Of a stretch of 64,000 nt of DNA, positions 25,794 to 33,672 are shown one piece after another. This DNA is from DASSKO01 sp035690425. Its GTDB lineage: Bacteria > Actinomycetota > Actinomycetes > Propionibacteriales > Nocardioidaceae. The stretch spans positions 1-64,000 of the forward strand of contig DASSKO010000016.1 of assembly GCA_035690425.1 (NCBI GenBank), written 5' to 3'. Within the stretch, counting starts at the first letter, position 1; each line of letters starts with the position of its first letter. The position numbers and the translations under genes were made by a program. Below the pieces are notes generated by a model that searched no databases, had not been told where the DNA came from, and saw nothing but the letters and a program-made list of their open reading frames with translations.

Positions 25794-25997
25794 TCAGAGG
25801 GGGCGGACGTTCTCCGCCTGCGGGCCCTTCGGGCCCTGGGTGATGTCGAACTCGACCTTCTGGTTCTCGTCGAGCGTGCGGTAGCCGCTCGACTGAATCG
25901 CCGAGTAGTGAACGAAGACGTCATCGCCGCCGTCTTCCTGAGCGATGAAGCCGAAGCCCTTGTCAGCGTTGAACCACTTGACGGTGCCGTTTGCCAT
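25794..25997 (-). CDS. Cold-shock protein
   Basis: A 67-aa single-domain CspA-family nucleic-acid chaperone that binds single-stranded RNA and DNA. RNP1 (KGFGFIAQ) and RNP2 (VFVHYSAI) are intact, and length and ending (GPQAENVRPL) are typical. The upstream region on the minus strand is long and relatively AT-rich, with possible -10 elements around 26085-26095. A long 5' leader of about 90 nt, as in other csp genes, is therefore likely and may be the site of post-transcriptional control. Confidence 0.95.
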   Translation of the reverse strand: MANGTVKWFNADKGFGFIAQEDGGDDVFVHYSAIQSSGYRTLDENQKVEFDITQGPKGPQAENVRPL

Positions 25998-26205
25998 TTT
26001 GCCTGTTTCTCCTAAGCAGGGGCGCTTGTCGGATCGCCACCTCGGCGATCCGGTTGATTCCGTTCACGACCCCCACGAGGTAATACAACGTACGAGGAAC
26101 TAAACGAAACTTCTCCCAGAGTACAGGATACGGGCCGCTTCCGCCTCCCCGGCCTGTCTGCGGGGTCACCGAGGCGCCGACAACGGCGGCGAATCGGCAG
26201 GATGA

Positions 26206-26211
26206 CACCAT
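26206..26211 (+). promoter_or_regulatory. Possible leaderless -10 element of the flavin reductase-like gene
   Basis: CACCAT ends 6 nt before the GTG at 26218. It fits nAnnnT only weakly, but no other promoter or ribosome-binding site is evident. Confidence 0.25.
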
Positions 26212-26217
26212 GGCGGA

Positions 26218-26739
26218 GTGAGCATCCACAGCGAGCACCCGTTCATGCCCGCCGAAGCCGACCGCAGCCCGATTCGTCGACTGCGCGGCCGGTTCGGTGC
26301 CGGGGTCTCGGTGTGGGCCACCGGCGCCGGCCGTGACCGCGCCGGTCTCACCGTGTCGTCGATGATGGTGGCCGACGGCGAGCCCGGCCGCGTGCTCGGT
26401 CTGCTCGACCCCGACTCCGACCTGTGGGAGTCGCTGGCGACCAGCCGGTGTTTCGTCGTGAGCCTGCTGGGTTGGGATGACCGAGGCCTGGCCGAGGCGT
26501 TCGCGGGGGTGGCCCCGGCGCCGGGTGGGGTGTTCAAGCTCGGCTCGTGGAGCAGCACAGAGTGGGGCCCGGTGCTCGACACGGCGCTGGCGTGGGCCGG
26601 TTGCCGTCTCGTCGAGGGTGAGATGCGCACCGTCGGGTGGTCCGTGCTCGCCGAGGCCGTCGTCGAGCAGGTCACGGTGGCCGACGAGGACCAGGCGCAG
26701 CCGCTGGTGCATCGTCGCGGCCGCTACCACCACCTGTAG
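26218..26739 (+). CDS. Flavin reductase-like FMN-binding protein
   Basis: A 173-aa protein with the split-barrel flavin reductase fold. The segments FGAGVSVWATGAGRDRAGLTVSSMMVADGEPGRVLGLLDPDSDLWESL match the FMN-binding part (short motifs: AGLTVSSMMVADGEP, FVVSLLGWDD). It would reduce flavin with NAD(P)H, or bind flavin to support an oxygenase. The C-terminal half is less conserved. The GTG start at 26218 is the first suitable codon. The partner enzyme is not in the neighbourhood. It converges with copD across a hairpin. Confidence 0.75.
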   Translation: MSIHSEHPFMPAEADRSPIRRLRGRFGAGVSVWATGAGRDRAGLTVSSMMVADGEPGRVLGLLDPDSDLWESLATSRCFVVSLLGWDDRGLAEAFAGVAPAPGGVFKLGSWSSTEWGPVLDTALAWAGCRLVEGEMRTVGWSVLAEAVVEQVTVADEDQAQPLVHRRGRYHHL

Positions 26740-26754
26740 CTGAGGCAGAACTGC

Positions 26755-26794
26755 GATCTCGACGGGAAGAAGGACAGACCTTCGCCACGAGATC
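26755..26794. terminator. Hairpin between convergent flavin reductase and copD genes
   Basis: GATCTCG at 26755-26761 pairs with CGAGATC at 26788-26794. An inner GAAGG/CCTTC stem has a 5-nt loop. It is placed between two stop codons and can act on both strands. Confidence 0.55.
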
Positions 26795-26810
26795 ACCAAC
26801 CTTGCTCCGC

Positions 26811-27773
26811 TCAAGTAGGTGGAGGAGTCTGCGCCAGCCCGGTGGCGAGTGCGAAGACCAGCATCATCAGGACCAGCTCGCTGCCGGCCAACAGCACGAT
26901 GTCCCGGCCACGCGCTCGCGGCCCCCGGCGCACCACGTGCCGGCGTTGCATCGCGCCGAAGGCCACGAGCGCGGCCAGCACCGCCGACTTCAGCAGCACC
27001 ACCACGCCGTACCCGTCGGCCAGCAATTGCTCCCACGACCCGACCCGGCCCAGCGCCGCGACCACGCCGGAGATGCTCAGCGCGACGACGGCTGCCAGCG
27101 CGAGGGCGGAGTAGCGCGAGAGCACGCTGGCCCAGGCGTCTCGGTGCCGCAGCGCGAGCCAACCGAGTGCGACCAAGCCGCCTACCCACAGTGTGGCTGC
27201 GAGCACGTGGGCCACGATCGCCGCGCCGGCGAGCAGGGGCGAGTCCGCTGTCCGGGCATGGCCGGCGAGCAGGTCGGGGACCAGCGCCACCAGGGCCAGC
27301 GGCAGGACCAGTCGGGATCCTCGCCGCGCCGCGACCGCGGCTACTGCCGCTGCTGCGGCCTGCGCGAGCAACGCCCGCACCTGCACCGACTCCAGCAGCG
27401 CGCCCACGTCGCCGACCACCGCACGCAGCTGCAGCGCGAGGAGTGCGACGATCAGCAGGGTCAGCGCGACCCACACCCAGGCCGCCACACAACTCACCCG
27501 CAGCGCCCGGGAGTGCAGGCTGCTCTGGGCGGTGGGACCCAGGAACCCCCCGCCCAGCAAGGCGAATCCCACGGTGACGGCAGCGGCCACGTTGATCGGG
27601 TACGGCGTGAGGGCGAGGGCCCAGGCCACCAGCGCGCCGGCGCCCGGCAGCCCAGGCGTCGAACGAGGCGCACCGCCGCCGAGCAGCAGCACCAGCGTCA
27701 ACGTGAGTGCACCCGCGACCAGCGCGCCCACGAGCAGTCCCGCAACGGGACGCACGAGGGGCCGGTCAGGCAT
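26811..27773 (-). CDS. copD: Copper-resistance membrane protein CopD
   Basis: A 320-aa integral membrane protein of the CopD family, with about eight membrane segments, thought to move copper across the membrane with CopC. The hallmark VAHVLAATLWVGGLVALGWLALRHRD (short motif HVLAATLWVGG, about residue 190) and the late SWEQLLADGYGVVVLLKS segment are family features. The His in HVLAATLW and in GHARTADSP could coordinate copper. The ATG at 27773 overlaps the copC stop by 8 bp, so translation is coupled. It is the last gene of the copper operon. Confidence 0.88.
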   Translation of the reverse strand: MPDRPLVRPVAGLLVGALVAGALTLTLVLLLGGGAPRSTPGLPGAGALVAWALALTPYPINVAAAVTVGFALLGGGFLGPTAQSSLHSRALRVSCVAAWVWVALTLLIVALLALQLRAVVGDVGALLESVQVRALLAQAAAAAVAAVAARRGSRLVLPLALVALVPDLLAGHARTADSPLLAGAAIVAHVLAATLWVGGLVALGWLALRHRDAWASVLSRYSALALAAVVALSISGVVAALGRVGSWEQLLADGYGVVVLLKSAVLAALVAFGAMQRRHVVRRGPRARGRDIVLLAGSELVLMMLVFALATGLAQTPPPT

Positions 27774-28314
27774 CAGCTGCCCCACCCACCAGCCGGCCGA
27801 CGCTGAGCACGGCGAGACCGAGGGCGACCACAAGGCCGGCGACCAATGCCACGACGAGGCCGGTGCTCGGGCCACCCTCCTCCTCCGCGGCGGGAGGTGG
27901 CGCGGATGCCGGCTGTGCCTGCTGACCGACCGTGAGCCTGAAGTCGACCGTGCCCGAGATCTGATGACCGTCGGCGGAGGTGACCTGGTAGCTCATCGTG
28001 TAGGTGCCCTTGACGAGCTCCGCCTCGCTGTCCAGTGGACGTGACAGCTGGTTGTCGACCACGTCGACCTCCCCGGTCGCGATGTCCGTGCCGTCCGGGC
28101 CGGTGACGCTCAGGGCAGCCGGCTGGCCCACGACCTCGGTGAAGCGCAGGTGGGCTACGTCCGGGAGTGTCTTCACCCGGGCTCCGGCTGCCGGATCCGA
28201 CGACGCCAGCTCGGCATGAGCGATGGCCGGTGCTGCGGCGACGACCTGGACGAGGAGCGCGCCGCCCAGGACGGCCGACAGCAGCGCCAGTGCGACGGTT
28301 GCTCTGCCCCGCAT
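27766..28314 (-). CDS. copC: Periplasmic-type copper-binding protein CopC with C-terminal anchor
   Basis: A 182-aa exported copper carrier. A signal peptide (MRGRATVALALLSAV...) ends at AIA, leaving His at the mature N-terminus (HAELASSDPAAGARV), the residue that helps bind Cu(II). The CopC beta-barrel follows (LRFTEVVGQPAALSVTGPDG, TMSYQVTSADGHQISG), with the conserved His near 127. A Pro/Ala linker and a C-terminal membrane helix (GLVVALVAGLVVALGLAVLS) tether it to the membrane. The ATG at 28314 fits the signal peptide better than the upstream in-frame start. It lies 5 nt after ycnI and overlaps copD. Confidence 0.9.
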   Translation of the reverse strand: MRGRATVALALLSAVLGGALLVQVVAAAPAIAHAELASSDPAAGARVKTLPDVAHLRFTEVVGQPAALSVTGPDGTDIATGEVDVVDNQLSRPLDSEAELVKGTYTMSYQVTSADGHQISGTVDFRLTVGQQAQPASAPPPAAEEEGGPSTGLVVALVAGLVVALGLAVLSVGRLVGGAADA

Positions 28315-28319
28315 GGCGA

Positions 28320-29018
28320 TCAGCTGCTCCGCCGCCGGGCGAGCAATGTCCACAGCAGCGCGACAGCTCCCAGAGCCAGCCCGCCGGCACCGAGCATGCG
28401 GGCCAACGCGTCGGCACCGGAACCGTCCGAGGCGGCGGACGCCCCGGACGCACTGCTCACCTCGGCGATCTCACTCGCAGCGCCGAGCTGGAGGACCGGC
28501 GCCGGGCTGTCCGGCTCCTCCTCGCCCGTGGACACCTGGTCCCAGGCGGCGATCTCCCCGTCGGAGTAGGTCTGGATCACGGGCAGCGTCAGCGACTCGA
28601 CGCCTTCGGGAAAGGTGCCGACCGACAGCTCGAACTCGGTGAACTGGTGGGGCTGCAGGCCGTGGCCCTCCTTCGCGGTCCAGGTGACCTCGGTGACTGC
28701 CTCGGTGATGGTGAAGCCGTCGGACTCGACCGGTTCCTCGAGCTTCTCGGTCGTGGTCTGGACCGTCCATCCGGCCAACGGCTTGGCGCTGACGGAGCGG
28801 AACGGCGTATCGGTCGGCAGCTGAACGGTCACCGACTCGGTGGTGGCGGTGTCGGACTCACTCGGGACCCGGAAGACAAGCTTGCCGTAGCCGCCGGGCT
28901 CGGCGTCGGGAGAGGAGACGGTGACGTGGGCACTGGCAGCCGCGGCGCCGAGCAACATCAGCCCGATGGTGACCGCGACGACTGCCAGGACACGGCGCAT
29001 GCGCGCGAAGATATTCAT
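28320..29018 (-). CDS. ycnI: YcnI family (DUF1775) copper-binding exported protein
   Basis: A 232-aa exported protein. A signal peptide ends ASA, exposing an N-terminal His (HVTVSSPDAEPGGYGKLVFRVP) as in YcnI, where this His forms a copper site with a Trp. A Trp is present in EVTWTAKEGHGLQPHQF. A C-terminal Ser/Ala-rich linker leads to a membrane helix (LGAGGLALGAVALLWTLL) and RRRSS. It probably hands copper to CopC/CopD. AAGGGAA precedes the ATG at 29018. copC starts 5 nt downstream. Confidence 0.9.
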   Translation of the reverse strand: MNIFARMRRVLAVVAVTIGLMLLGAAAASAHVTVSSPDAEPGGYGKLVFRVPSESDTATTESVTVQLPTDTPFRSVSAKPLAGWTVQTTTEKLEEPVESDGFTITEAVTEVTWTAKEGHGLQPHQFTEFELSVGTFPEGVESLTLPVIQTYSDGEIAAWDQVSTGEEEPDSPAPVLQLGAASEIAEVSSASGASAASDGSGADALARMLGAGGLALGAVALLWTLLARRRSS

Positions 29019-29083
29019 GGTGAAGTGTTCCCTTGCAGATAGGTGAATGCACCGGTCGTGCCGGTGTGGTGTTCGTCGTTCAC

Positions 29084-29638
29084 CTACCGTGGTGGCCCGC
29101 GGCTCCAGACGCTCGTGCCAGCATCGTGGCTGAGAACCGGGGCATCACCGCCGGGTACGGCGGCCTGCGGACGCCGCGGCGACAGCGACCACCAGGCACC
29201 GAAGAGCCGCAACAACCGCCGCCCGAGGAGGTCGACGACGGCGCGCAGCCAGCTCTCGCCGAACCGCAGGGCGAGGGCAGTTCCGAGCGCCGCGGCGCTG
29301 TGGGCGGCAGCCATCGGCGCCGTCAACTGTGGACCCGTGTGCACGGAGTGCACGGCGTCCGCGCCGCTTGCGCCGTACGCGGCGAAGACCTGATGGAACG
29401 TGAGCTGAGCGAGCGTCATCGCTGCGGCCAGCGAAGGCAGCGTCCACCGCCACCGACTCGCCACCGCGCACGTCCCGGTGACGCCGACGGTGAGGGCCAG
29501 CAGCAGGGGTAGGGCCGGAGTCGCGCCACCCGCCGAGACGTGTGCGAGCGCCCCGAGCCCGCTCGCACACACGCCCACCGCGCCGCCTCGGACGAGGCGC
29601 CACGCGCCTGTCGTCGAGACGTGCCGCTCGGTGGTCAT
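29084..29638 (-). CDS. Membrane protein of unknown function at the head of the copper operon
   Basis: I do not recognise a named family. The 184-aa protein has about four membrane segments (GAVGVCASGLGALAHVSAGG, PALPLLLALTVGVTGTCAVA, TLPSLAAAMTLAQLTFHQVF, MAAAHSAAALGTALALRFG). Histidines lie near or between them (FHQVF, HSVHTG, AAHSA). Its position 65 nt upstream of ycnI on the same strand, and the His content, suggest a metal-handling role. The C-terminal ~40 residues are basic and probably cytosolic. Confidence 0.6.
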   Translation of the reverse strand: MTTERHVSTTGAWRLVRGGAVGVCASGLGALAHVSAGGATPALPLLLALTVGVTGTCAVASRWRWTLPSLAAAMTLAQLTFHQVFAAYGASGADAVHSVHTGPQLTAPMAAAHSAAALGTALALRFGESWLRAVVDLLGRRLLRLFGAWWSLSPRRPQAAVPGGDAPVLSHDAGTSVWSRGPPR

Positions 29639-29886
29639 GTGGCTAGTTCGGTGCGGCGCAGGGCGGGGACGGGTGCGAGATCACGCTTCACCCTAAAGCG
29701 GCTTCGACCAGGCGTACCAGCGTCGTAGGCTCGGTCGGTCTTCCCCTGTCCGCGTCCAGACGGTCACCGTGGGTCATCCGGGTTACTCCCCATTGCGGAC
29801 GCCAGGTCGTGCGTCTCCCGCCTATGGTCGAGGCAACACGCAGCTCGGGGTGCTGCCGCCCCCGGGCGGCCAGGGGAGGGGACTTC

Positions 29887-30414
29887 ATGGAAGATTTCGA
29901 GCCCGCGGACGAACCGCGAACGGGCATGGAGCGAAGGGCGTTCCTGCAACGCGCTGCGGTCGTCAGTGGCGCGACCCTGTGGGCCGCGCCGACCGTGCAG
30001 TCGATCATGACGCCGGCCTTCGCGGTGGGCAGCGGGCTGTGCCCGCCGGGTCATCTGGTGCGGTTCAAGTACGACGTCAGCAACAACCGGTTCGACAGTG
30101 GTTCGGGGGGAGGCGTGCAGTGGTGTCTGCCCGACGGGTACGGCGACGCCGACGTCTCGGTCAGCGGCACCGGCAACTCCGCGTTGTTCACCGTCGCTGG
30201 CAGCACCTACAGCATCACCGTCACGCTCGCGGACGGCGGTAAGACGGCGTACGTGAAGATCCCGGCCACCAGCAGGATCGAGGATCTGCAGGCAAAGGCC
30301 GGTGACATGGTCAGCGGTGCGTGCGACGACTTCGAATCGCAGACGGGCGACACGGCCGTCGTAAGCCTGGGACGGAAGCGCATCTCCTTCGTGGTAGGCG
30401 TCATCTGCGTGTAG
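29887..30414 (+). CDS. Tat-exported four-cysteine protein, paralogue 1
   Basis: A 175-aa exported protein with a twin-arginine signal (ERRAFLQRAAVVSGATLWAA, then APTVQSIMTPAFA). The mature ~130 residues are predicted beta-rich, with cysteines in GLCPPGH, QWCLPDG, GACDDFE and the ending GVICV. The ending FVVGVICV resembles the DISHVTFC-type ending of secreted actinobacterial beta-sandwich domains, though that link is tentative. The ATG at 29887 follows GGGAGGGG. It is a close paralogue of the next gene. No cell-wall sorting signal is present, so it is probably free or loosely bound outside the membrane. Confidence 0.75.
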   Translation: MEDFEPADEPRTGMERRAFLQRAAVVSGATLWAAPTVQSIMTPAFAVGSGLCPPGHLVRFKYDVSNNRFDSGSGGGVQWCLPDGYGDADVSVSGTGNSALFTVAGSTYSITVTLADGGKTAYVKIPATSRIEDLQAKAGDMVSGACDDFESQTGDTAVVSLGRKRISFVVGVICV

Positions 30415-30573
30415 CACGTCGGTCGAGACCGCATTCCGGTCGGTCAGTCACCAAGGTGCCGCTCTGCGTGAGTCCGACTACTTCAGATTGTGGACGCGTC
30501 AACAAGCTGGGTCCCATACGTTGGCTAGGTCAGGTGCCTCGGATGTCTGAGGCTCTTGAGGGGAGGGAAGTCC

Positions 30574-31107
30574 ATGGCAGAGATCGAGCCCACACCAGGG
30601 CACCGACCAGGTATGGAGCGCCGGGCGTTCTTGCAGCGCGCTGCAATCGTCGGTGGTGCGACGCTGTGGGCGGCGCCGACCGTGCAGTCGATCATGACGC
30701 CGGCCTTCGCGGTCGGCACGGGGCTGTGCCCACCGGGACATCTGGTGCGGTTCAAGTACGACGTCGACGAGAACAGGTTCGACAGCGGTGACGCCATCGG
30801 GGGCGGCGCCAACTGGTGCCTGCCCGACGGCTATGCCGACGCCGACGTGCGGGTGGATGGACCGGGCAACGTCGGCACCTTCGCGGTCGGCGGCGTCGCG
30901 AAGTCGATCACGGTCATGATCGCGGCTGACGGCAAGACCGCATCGATCACGATCCCGCCCGGGAGCCGGATCGAGGATCTGCAGGCAAAGGCAGGCAACC
31001 GCACGAAGGGTGAGTGTGACGACTTCGACTACCAGACCGGCAACACTGCGGTCGTGGAGCTCGAGGACAAGGACATCTCCTTCGTCGCCGGCGTGATCTG
31101 CGTATAG
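30574..31107 (+). CDS. Tat-exported four-cysteine protein, paralogue 2
   Basis: A 177-aa paralogue of the preceding gene, with a near-identical twin-arginine signal (ERRAFLQRAAIVGGATLWAA) and mature start (GLCPPGHLVRFKYDV). All four cysteines are conserved (GLCPPG, NWCLPDG, GECDDFD, GVICV). The middle (residues ~75-135) has diverged most, which suggests that surface or ligand-facing parts vary. GAGGGGAGGG gives a strong ribosome-binding site. A hairpin 25 nt after the stop ends the transcript. The pair faces the 3' end of the PqqD/HprK-containing operon. Confidence 0.75.
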   Translation: MAEIEPTPGHRPGMERRAFLQRAAIVGGATLWAAPTVQSIMTPAFAVGTGLCPPGHLVRFKYDVDENRFDSGDAIGGGANWCLPDGYADADVRVDGPGNVGTFAVGGVAKSITVMIAADGKTASITIPPGSRIEDLQAKAGNRTKGECDDFDYQTGNTAVVELEDKDISFVAGVICV

Positions 31108-31131
31108 ACGGGGAACCCCTGCCCCGGCAGG

Positions 31132-31168
31132 CCGCTGTGGCCCTCACACTGCGCGAGGGCCACAGCGG
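31132..31168. terminator. 14-bp hairpin terminator after the Tat-exported pair
   Basis: CCGCTGTGGCCCTC and its exact complement flank a 9-nt loop, 25 nt after the stop of paralogue 2 and before the convergent operon end at 31240. There is no T-run, but the stem is long and perfect. Confidence 0.75.
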
Positions 31169-31239
31169 ATCCTGTGTGGCGTAGCGGGTTCGGTAACGAG
31201 CAGGGCTGAACCGGCCCTGCGTCCGCTCGTGTATGGCGG

Positions 31240-32085
31240 TCAGGCGTGCAGCAGCAGCTCACGCAGCGCGGGGACCGCAGATCGGCTGCTCAGTTGCGGC
31301 AGGCCGAGGGCAGGCACCCTGCGAGCAAGCCCGGCCAGGCCGTCGAGCGCCGGTCGGGGTCTCAGCGCGTCGACGTTCGCGAGGGTCGAGAAGCCCAGCT
31401 GCACCACTTCGGCCGGACGCAGCGTGCACCGGTGCTCGGTGAGCACGCGCAGGCCCCACAGGCAGATGTCGAGGCGCTGTCCGGGCTGCACGCCCCGACG
31501 ACGCAGCGTGGACGCCACCACCTGGGCGGCCGCACCGTCCACGAGGTGGCTGCGTGCGGGCAACAGGTCGAGCCCGTCCCTCGCCAGGCGAGCCTGGTGC
31601 GGTAGCAGCGCGGCATGCCAGGACGCCGGAAGAAGCAGCACCTGCTGATTGGATCGGACGACCGCAGCTGCGCGTACGGCGAGCAGGTCGCACCGCTCCG
31701 CGTTACCGATCTCGTCGAGCAGGTCCGCCAGGTCGAGCAGCAGATCACCGGGCTCGTGACGGCGCGCGACGATCTCGTGGTCCCGGTACACCAGATGGAG
31801 CCCACGGCTCCTGGAGCCGGTGGAGTCGGTGGAGCCGGCGATCTCGACCGAGAAGTTGGCCGGCACCCTATCGTCCAGCTCAGGGGTTCGCGCGCCGGCG
31901 AACAGCGCGGACACCTGCTCCGCAGCGGCTGCCGAGTTCGCGCGCACCCCCACCTGCCAGCAGCCGACTCGGAGGGCCAGCGTCGGGCCCCACGGCCTGC
32001 GGGCTGTCAGACGCGAGAGGCACGGGGTGTGTCGCTGCGGCAGCGGCCGGGGTGCTGCGATGTCTGTCTGCACGATGATGCTCAC
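31240..32085 (-). CDS. Degenerate HPr-kinase-like protein, last gene of the operon
   Basis: A 281-aa protein of no assigned family. The segment LAVRAAAVVRSNQQVLLLPAS...HQARLARDGLDLLPARSHLVDG lines up by pattern with the HAAA...GITVMLPGDQEHGKTT...YVTDEAV core of the HprK-like protein two genes upstream. Here the P-loop glycines and lysine are absent (LLLPASWHAALLPHQ). It also keeps an early sugar-kinase-like VPANFSVEIAGSTDST stretch. I read it as a catalytically dead HprK relative, perhaps a regulatory or binding subunit. The start overlaps the preceding PqqD-like gene by ATGA. Confidence 0.5.
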   Translation of the reverse strand: MSIIVQTDIAAPRPLPQRHTPCLSRLTARRPWGPTLALRVGCWQVGVRANSAAAAEQVSALFAGARTPELDDRVPANFSVEIAGSTDSTGSRSRGLHLVYRDHEIVARRHEPGDLLLDLADLLDEIGNAERCDLLAVRAAAVVRSNQQVLLLPASWHAALLPHQARLARDGLDLLPARSHLVDGAAAQVVASTLRRRGVQPGQRLDICLWGLRVLTEHRCTLRPAEVVQLGFSTLANVDALRPRPALDGLAGLARRVPALGLPQLSSRSAVPALRELLLHA

Positions 32086-32390
32086 CCGACCCGCTCCACC
32101 AGGTCGACAGCCTCCATCTCGGTGGCGAAGCGCATCACATCGTCGAGCACCTCATCGGGTGGCCGTCCGAACGCGGCCGCCAGGTCCGCACTGGTAGCGC
32201 GCAACGACGCGGTGCCGTCGAGCAAGGTCCACAGCAGGGTCCCGATCTGGTCGAGCAGGTGGATGGCGTTGCCGGCGCAGTCGTAGACGACGGTCTCGCC
32301 GTCGACCTCGACGTACTCGACGGCCGGACTCTCACGGTGGACGAGCACGGTCGAGGGCGAGAGACCCTCCCGGTTGTTGGTCACTGTCAC
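32082..32390 (-). CDS. PqqD-like protein 3
   Basis: A ~102-aa PqqD-like winged-helix protein. VVYDCAGNAIHLLDQIGTLLWTLLDG (core NAIHLLDQIGTLLW) followed by SADLAAAFGRPPDEVLDDVMRF matches the PqqD pattern of beta-hairpin and three helices. PqqD proteins bind leader peptides or act as chaperones for peptide-modifying enzymes. The GTG at 32390 overlaps the HprK stop as GTGA; a second GTG two codons later is possible. It sits between the intact and the degenerate HprK-like genes, so it may be their adaptor. Confidence 0.65.
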   Translation of the reverse strand: MTVTNNREGLSPSTVLVHRESPAVEYVEVDGETVVYDCAGNAIHLLDQIGTLLWTLLDGTASLRATSADLAAAFGRPPDEVLDDVMRFATEMEAVDLVERVG

Positions 32391-33400
32391 AGCTTCTCCA
32401 TCAGGCGTTGGCTTACCAAGGTCTCTATGGCGCGCACCGCGCCGTCCAGCGAGCCGATCCGCAGCCGCGCGACCGTGGCACCCCGGGTCAGGTCGACCAG
32501 GGTGGCCAGGTTGCGTGCGGGCCGCTGGGTGAAGTGGAAGGTGCCCTGTGCGAGCTCGCGCACCGCCTCGCCCCTGCTCAGCTGCGAGCATCGGGTCGTG
32601 CTGCCTGCGACGAACATCGGGAAGACCACGACCGTCGGTGGTGACACCGCACCCCGCATGCTCTGGCTGCCCAGCTGCTCCGCGGGCACCTGCCACTGTC
32701 GGAGGCCCTCGGTGCCGACCAGCGGCCGGCACTCGGGAAACAGTGGCCATGCCCCGTCGTCGATGCTCAACGCCTTCGGGAACGGCGTGATGTGCAAGGT
32801 CGCGGGGTCGATCGCGACGGCCTCGTCCGTGACGTACTCGTATCCCTCGCGAAGCAGACCCGCCACCGTGGTCGTCTTGCCGTGTTCCTGGTCGCCGGGC
32901 AGCATCACGGTGATACCTGCGCGGGTGGCGGCAGCCGCATGCAGGACGACGTGCTCAGCGCTGGACTTGTCGACCATCTGCCGGTTGATGTGCCAGGTGA
33001 GGAACCGGACCAACGACTCCGGCCGGGTGGCCAGGGTCAGCCGCATGCCGCCGTAGTAGAGCGCGTACGGCACTTCTGGATTGCGATGACGGACGATGCG
33101 GTAGTGACCGTGGACCGACGGCGGGTTCTGCGCCCGCAGCGGTGTGACCAGCGGGCCGAGCAGCGACCTGAGCTCGTGCAGCGGTTCGCTCGTGATCTCG
33201 AAGCGGTGGCCGACCGCCGCGCACGGCCCGCTGCGCCAGGCCCATCGTCGGTGCCGGAAGAAGTCAGGGTCCACCTGCGTCGGGCAGTCTCGCGGACCGC
33301 CCGCCATGACTGCGGTCGGCGCCGGCAGAGGGGCCGGCAGAGGGGCCGGTGGTGCGGGCAGCGTCTCGAGAGCGTCGAGCGCACGGTCGGCGCGGCTCAC
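32387..33400 (-). CDS. HPr-kinase-like (HprK-related) protein
   Basis: A ~337-aa P-loop protein related to HPr kinase/phosphorylase. The nucleotide-binding loop LPGDQEHGKTTT is near residue 190, and YVTDEAVAID some 20 residues later matches the HprK LSDD-type motif. VLHAAAATRAGITV precedes the P-loop as in the HprK-related families that co-occur with PqqD proteins and exopolysaccharide genes. The N-terminus has an APLPAPLPAP repeat. No HPr or phosphotransferase gene is in the window, so the substrate is unknown. The GTG at 33400 overlaps the upstream PqqD stop (GTGA). Confidence 0.75.
   Translation of the reverse strand: MSRADRALDALETLPAPPAPLPAPLPAPTAVMAGGPRDCPTQVDPDFFRHRRWAWRSGPCAAVGHRFEITSEPLHELRSLLGPLVTPLRAQNPPSVHGHYRIVRHRNPEVPYALYYGGMRLTLATRPESLVRFLTWHINRQMVDKSSAEHVVLHAAAATRAGITVMLPGDQEHGKTTTVAGLLREGYEYVTDEAVAIDPATLHITPFPKALSIDDGAWPLFPECRPLVGTEGLRQWQVPAEQLGSQSMRGAVSPPTVVVFPMFVAGSTTRCSQLSRGEAVRELAQGTFHFTQRPARNLATLVDLTRGATVARLRIGSLDGAVRAIETLVSQRLMEKL
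33321..33349. repeat. 12-bp in-frame tandem repeat in the HprK-like gene
   Basis: GCCGGCAGAGGG occurs twice exactly and then partially. On the minus strand it encodes APLPAPLPAP near the N-terminus. Copy-number change would lengthen or shorten a proline-rich linker. Confidence 0.7.
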
Positions 33401-33672
33401 GAGATCAGGCCGCTCTCTCGCAGCTGCTGCATGCCGTGCGCCACGTCCGAGGTCGCTCGCTCTGGCGACACGTCGAACAGCTGGCAGATCGCAGCCACCA
33501 TCTCTGCGACGGACGTGTCGCCGTCGCAGAGCTCCCACAGTGCGAACGCAGTGGGGTTCAGGGCAGCCTCGACGGATGTGTCCGCGCGGCGGACGACCGC
33601 TCCGGATGCACCGTGGCGGACGGTCGCGGTGCCCAGCCGAACAGGTCGGTCGTGGACGAAGTCGACATTCAT
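33397..33672 (-). CDS. PqqD-like protein 2
   Basis: A 91-aa PqqD-like protein. The core AALNPTAFALWELCDGDTSVAEMVAAICQLF (motif LNPTAFALWELCDG) is close to the PqqD/HPr-rel-A-associated pattern, where an Asn-x-Thr and a Trp follow the beta-hairpin. It overlaps the response-regulator-like gene upstream (ATGA) and the HprK-like gene downstream (GTGA), placing the three in one coupled set. The peptide it would bind is not evident. Confidence 0.75.
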   Translation of the reverse strand: MNVDFVHDRPVRLGTATVRHGASGAVVRRADTSVEAALNPTAFALWELCDGDTSVAEMVAAICQLFDVSPERATSDVAHGMQQLRESGLIS

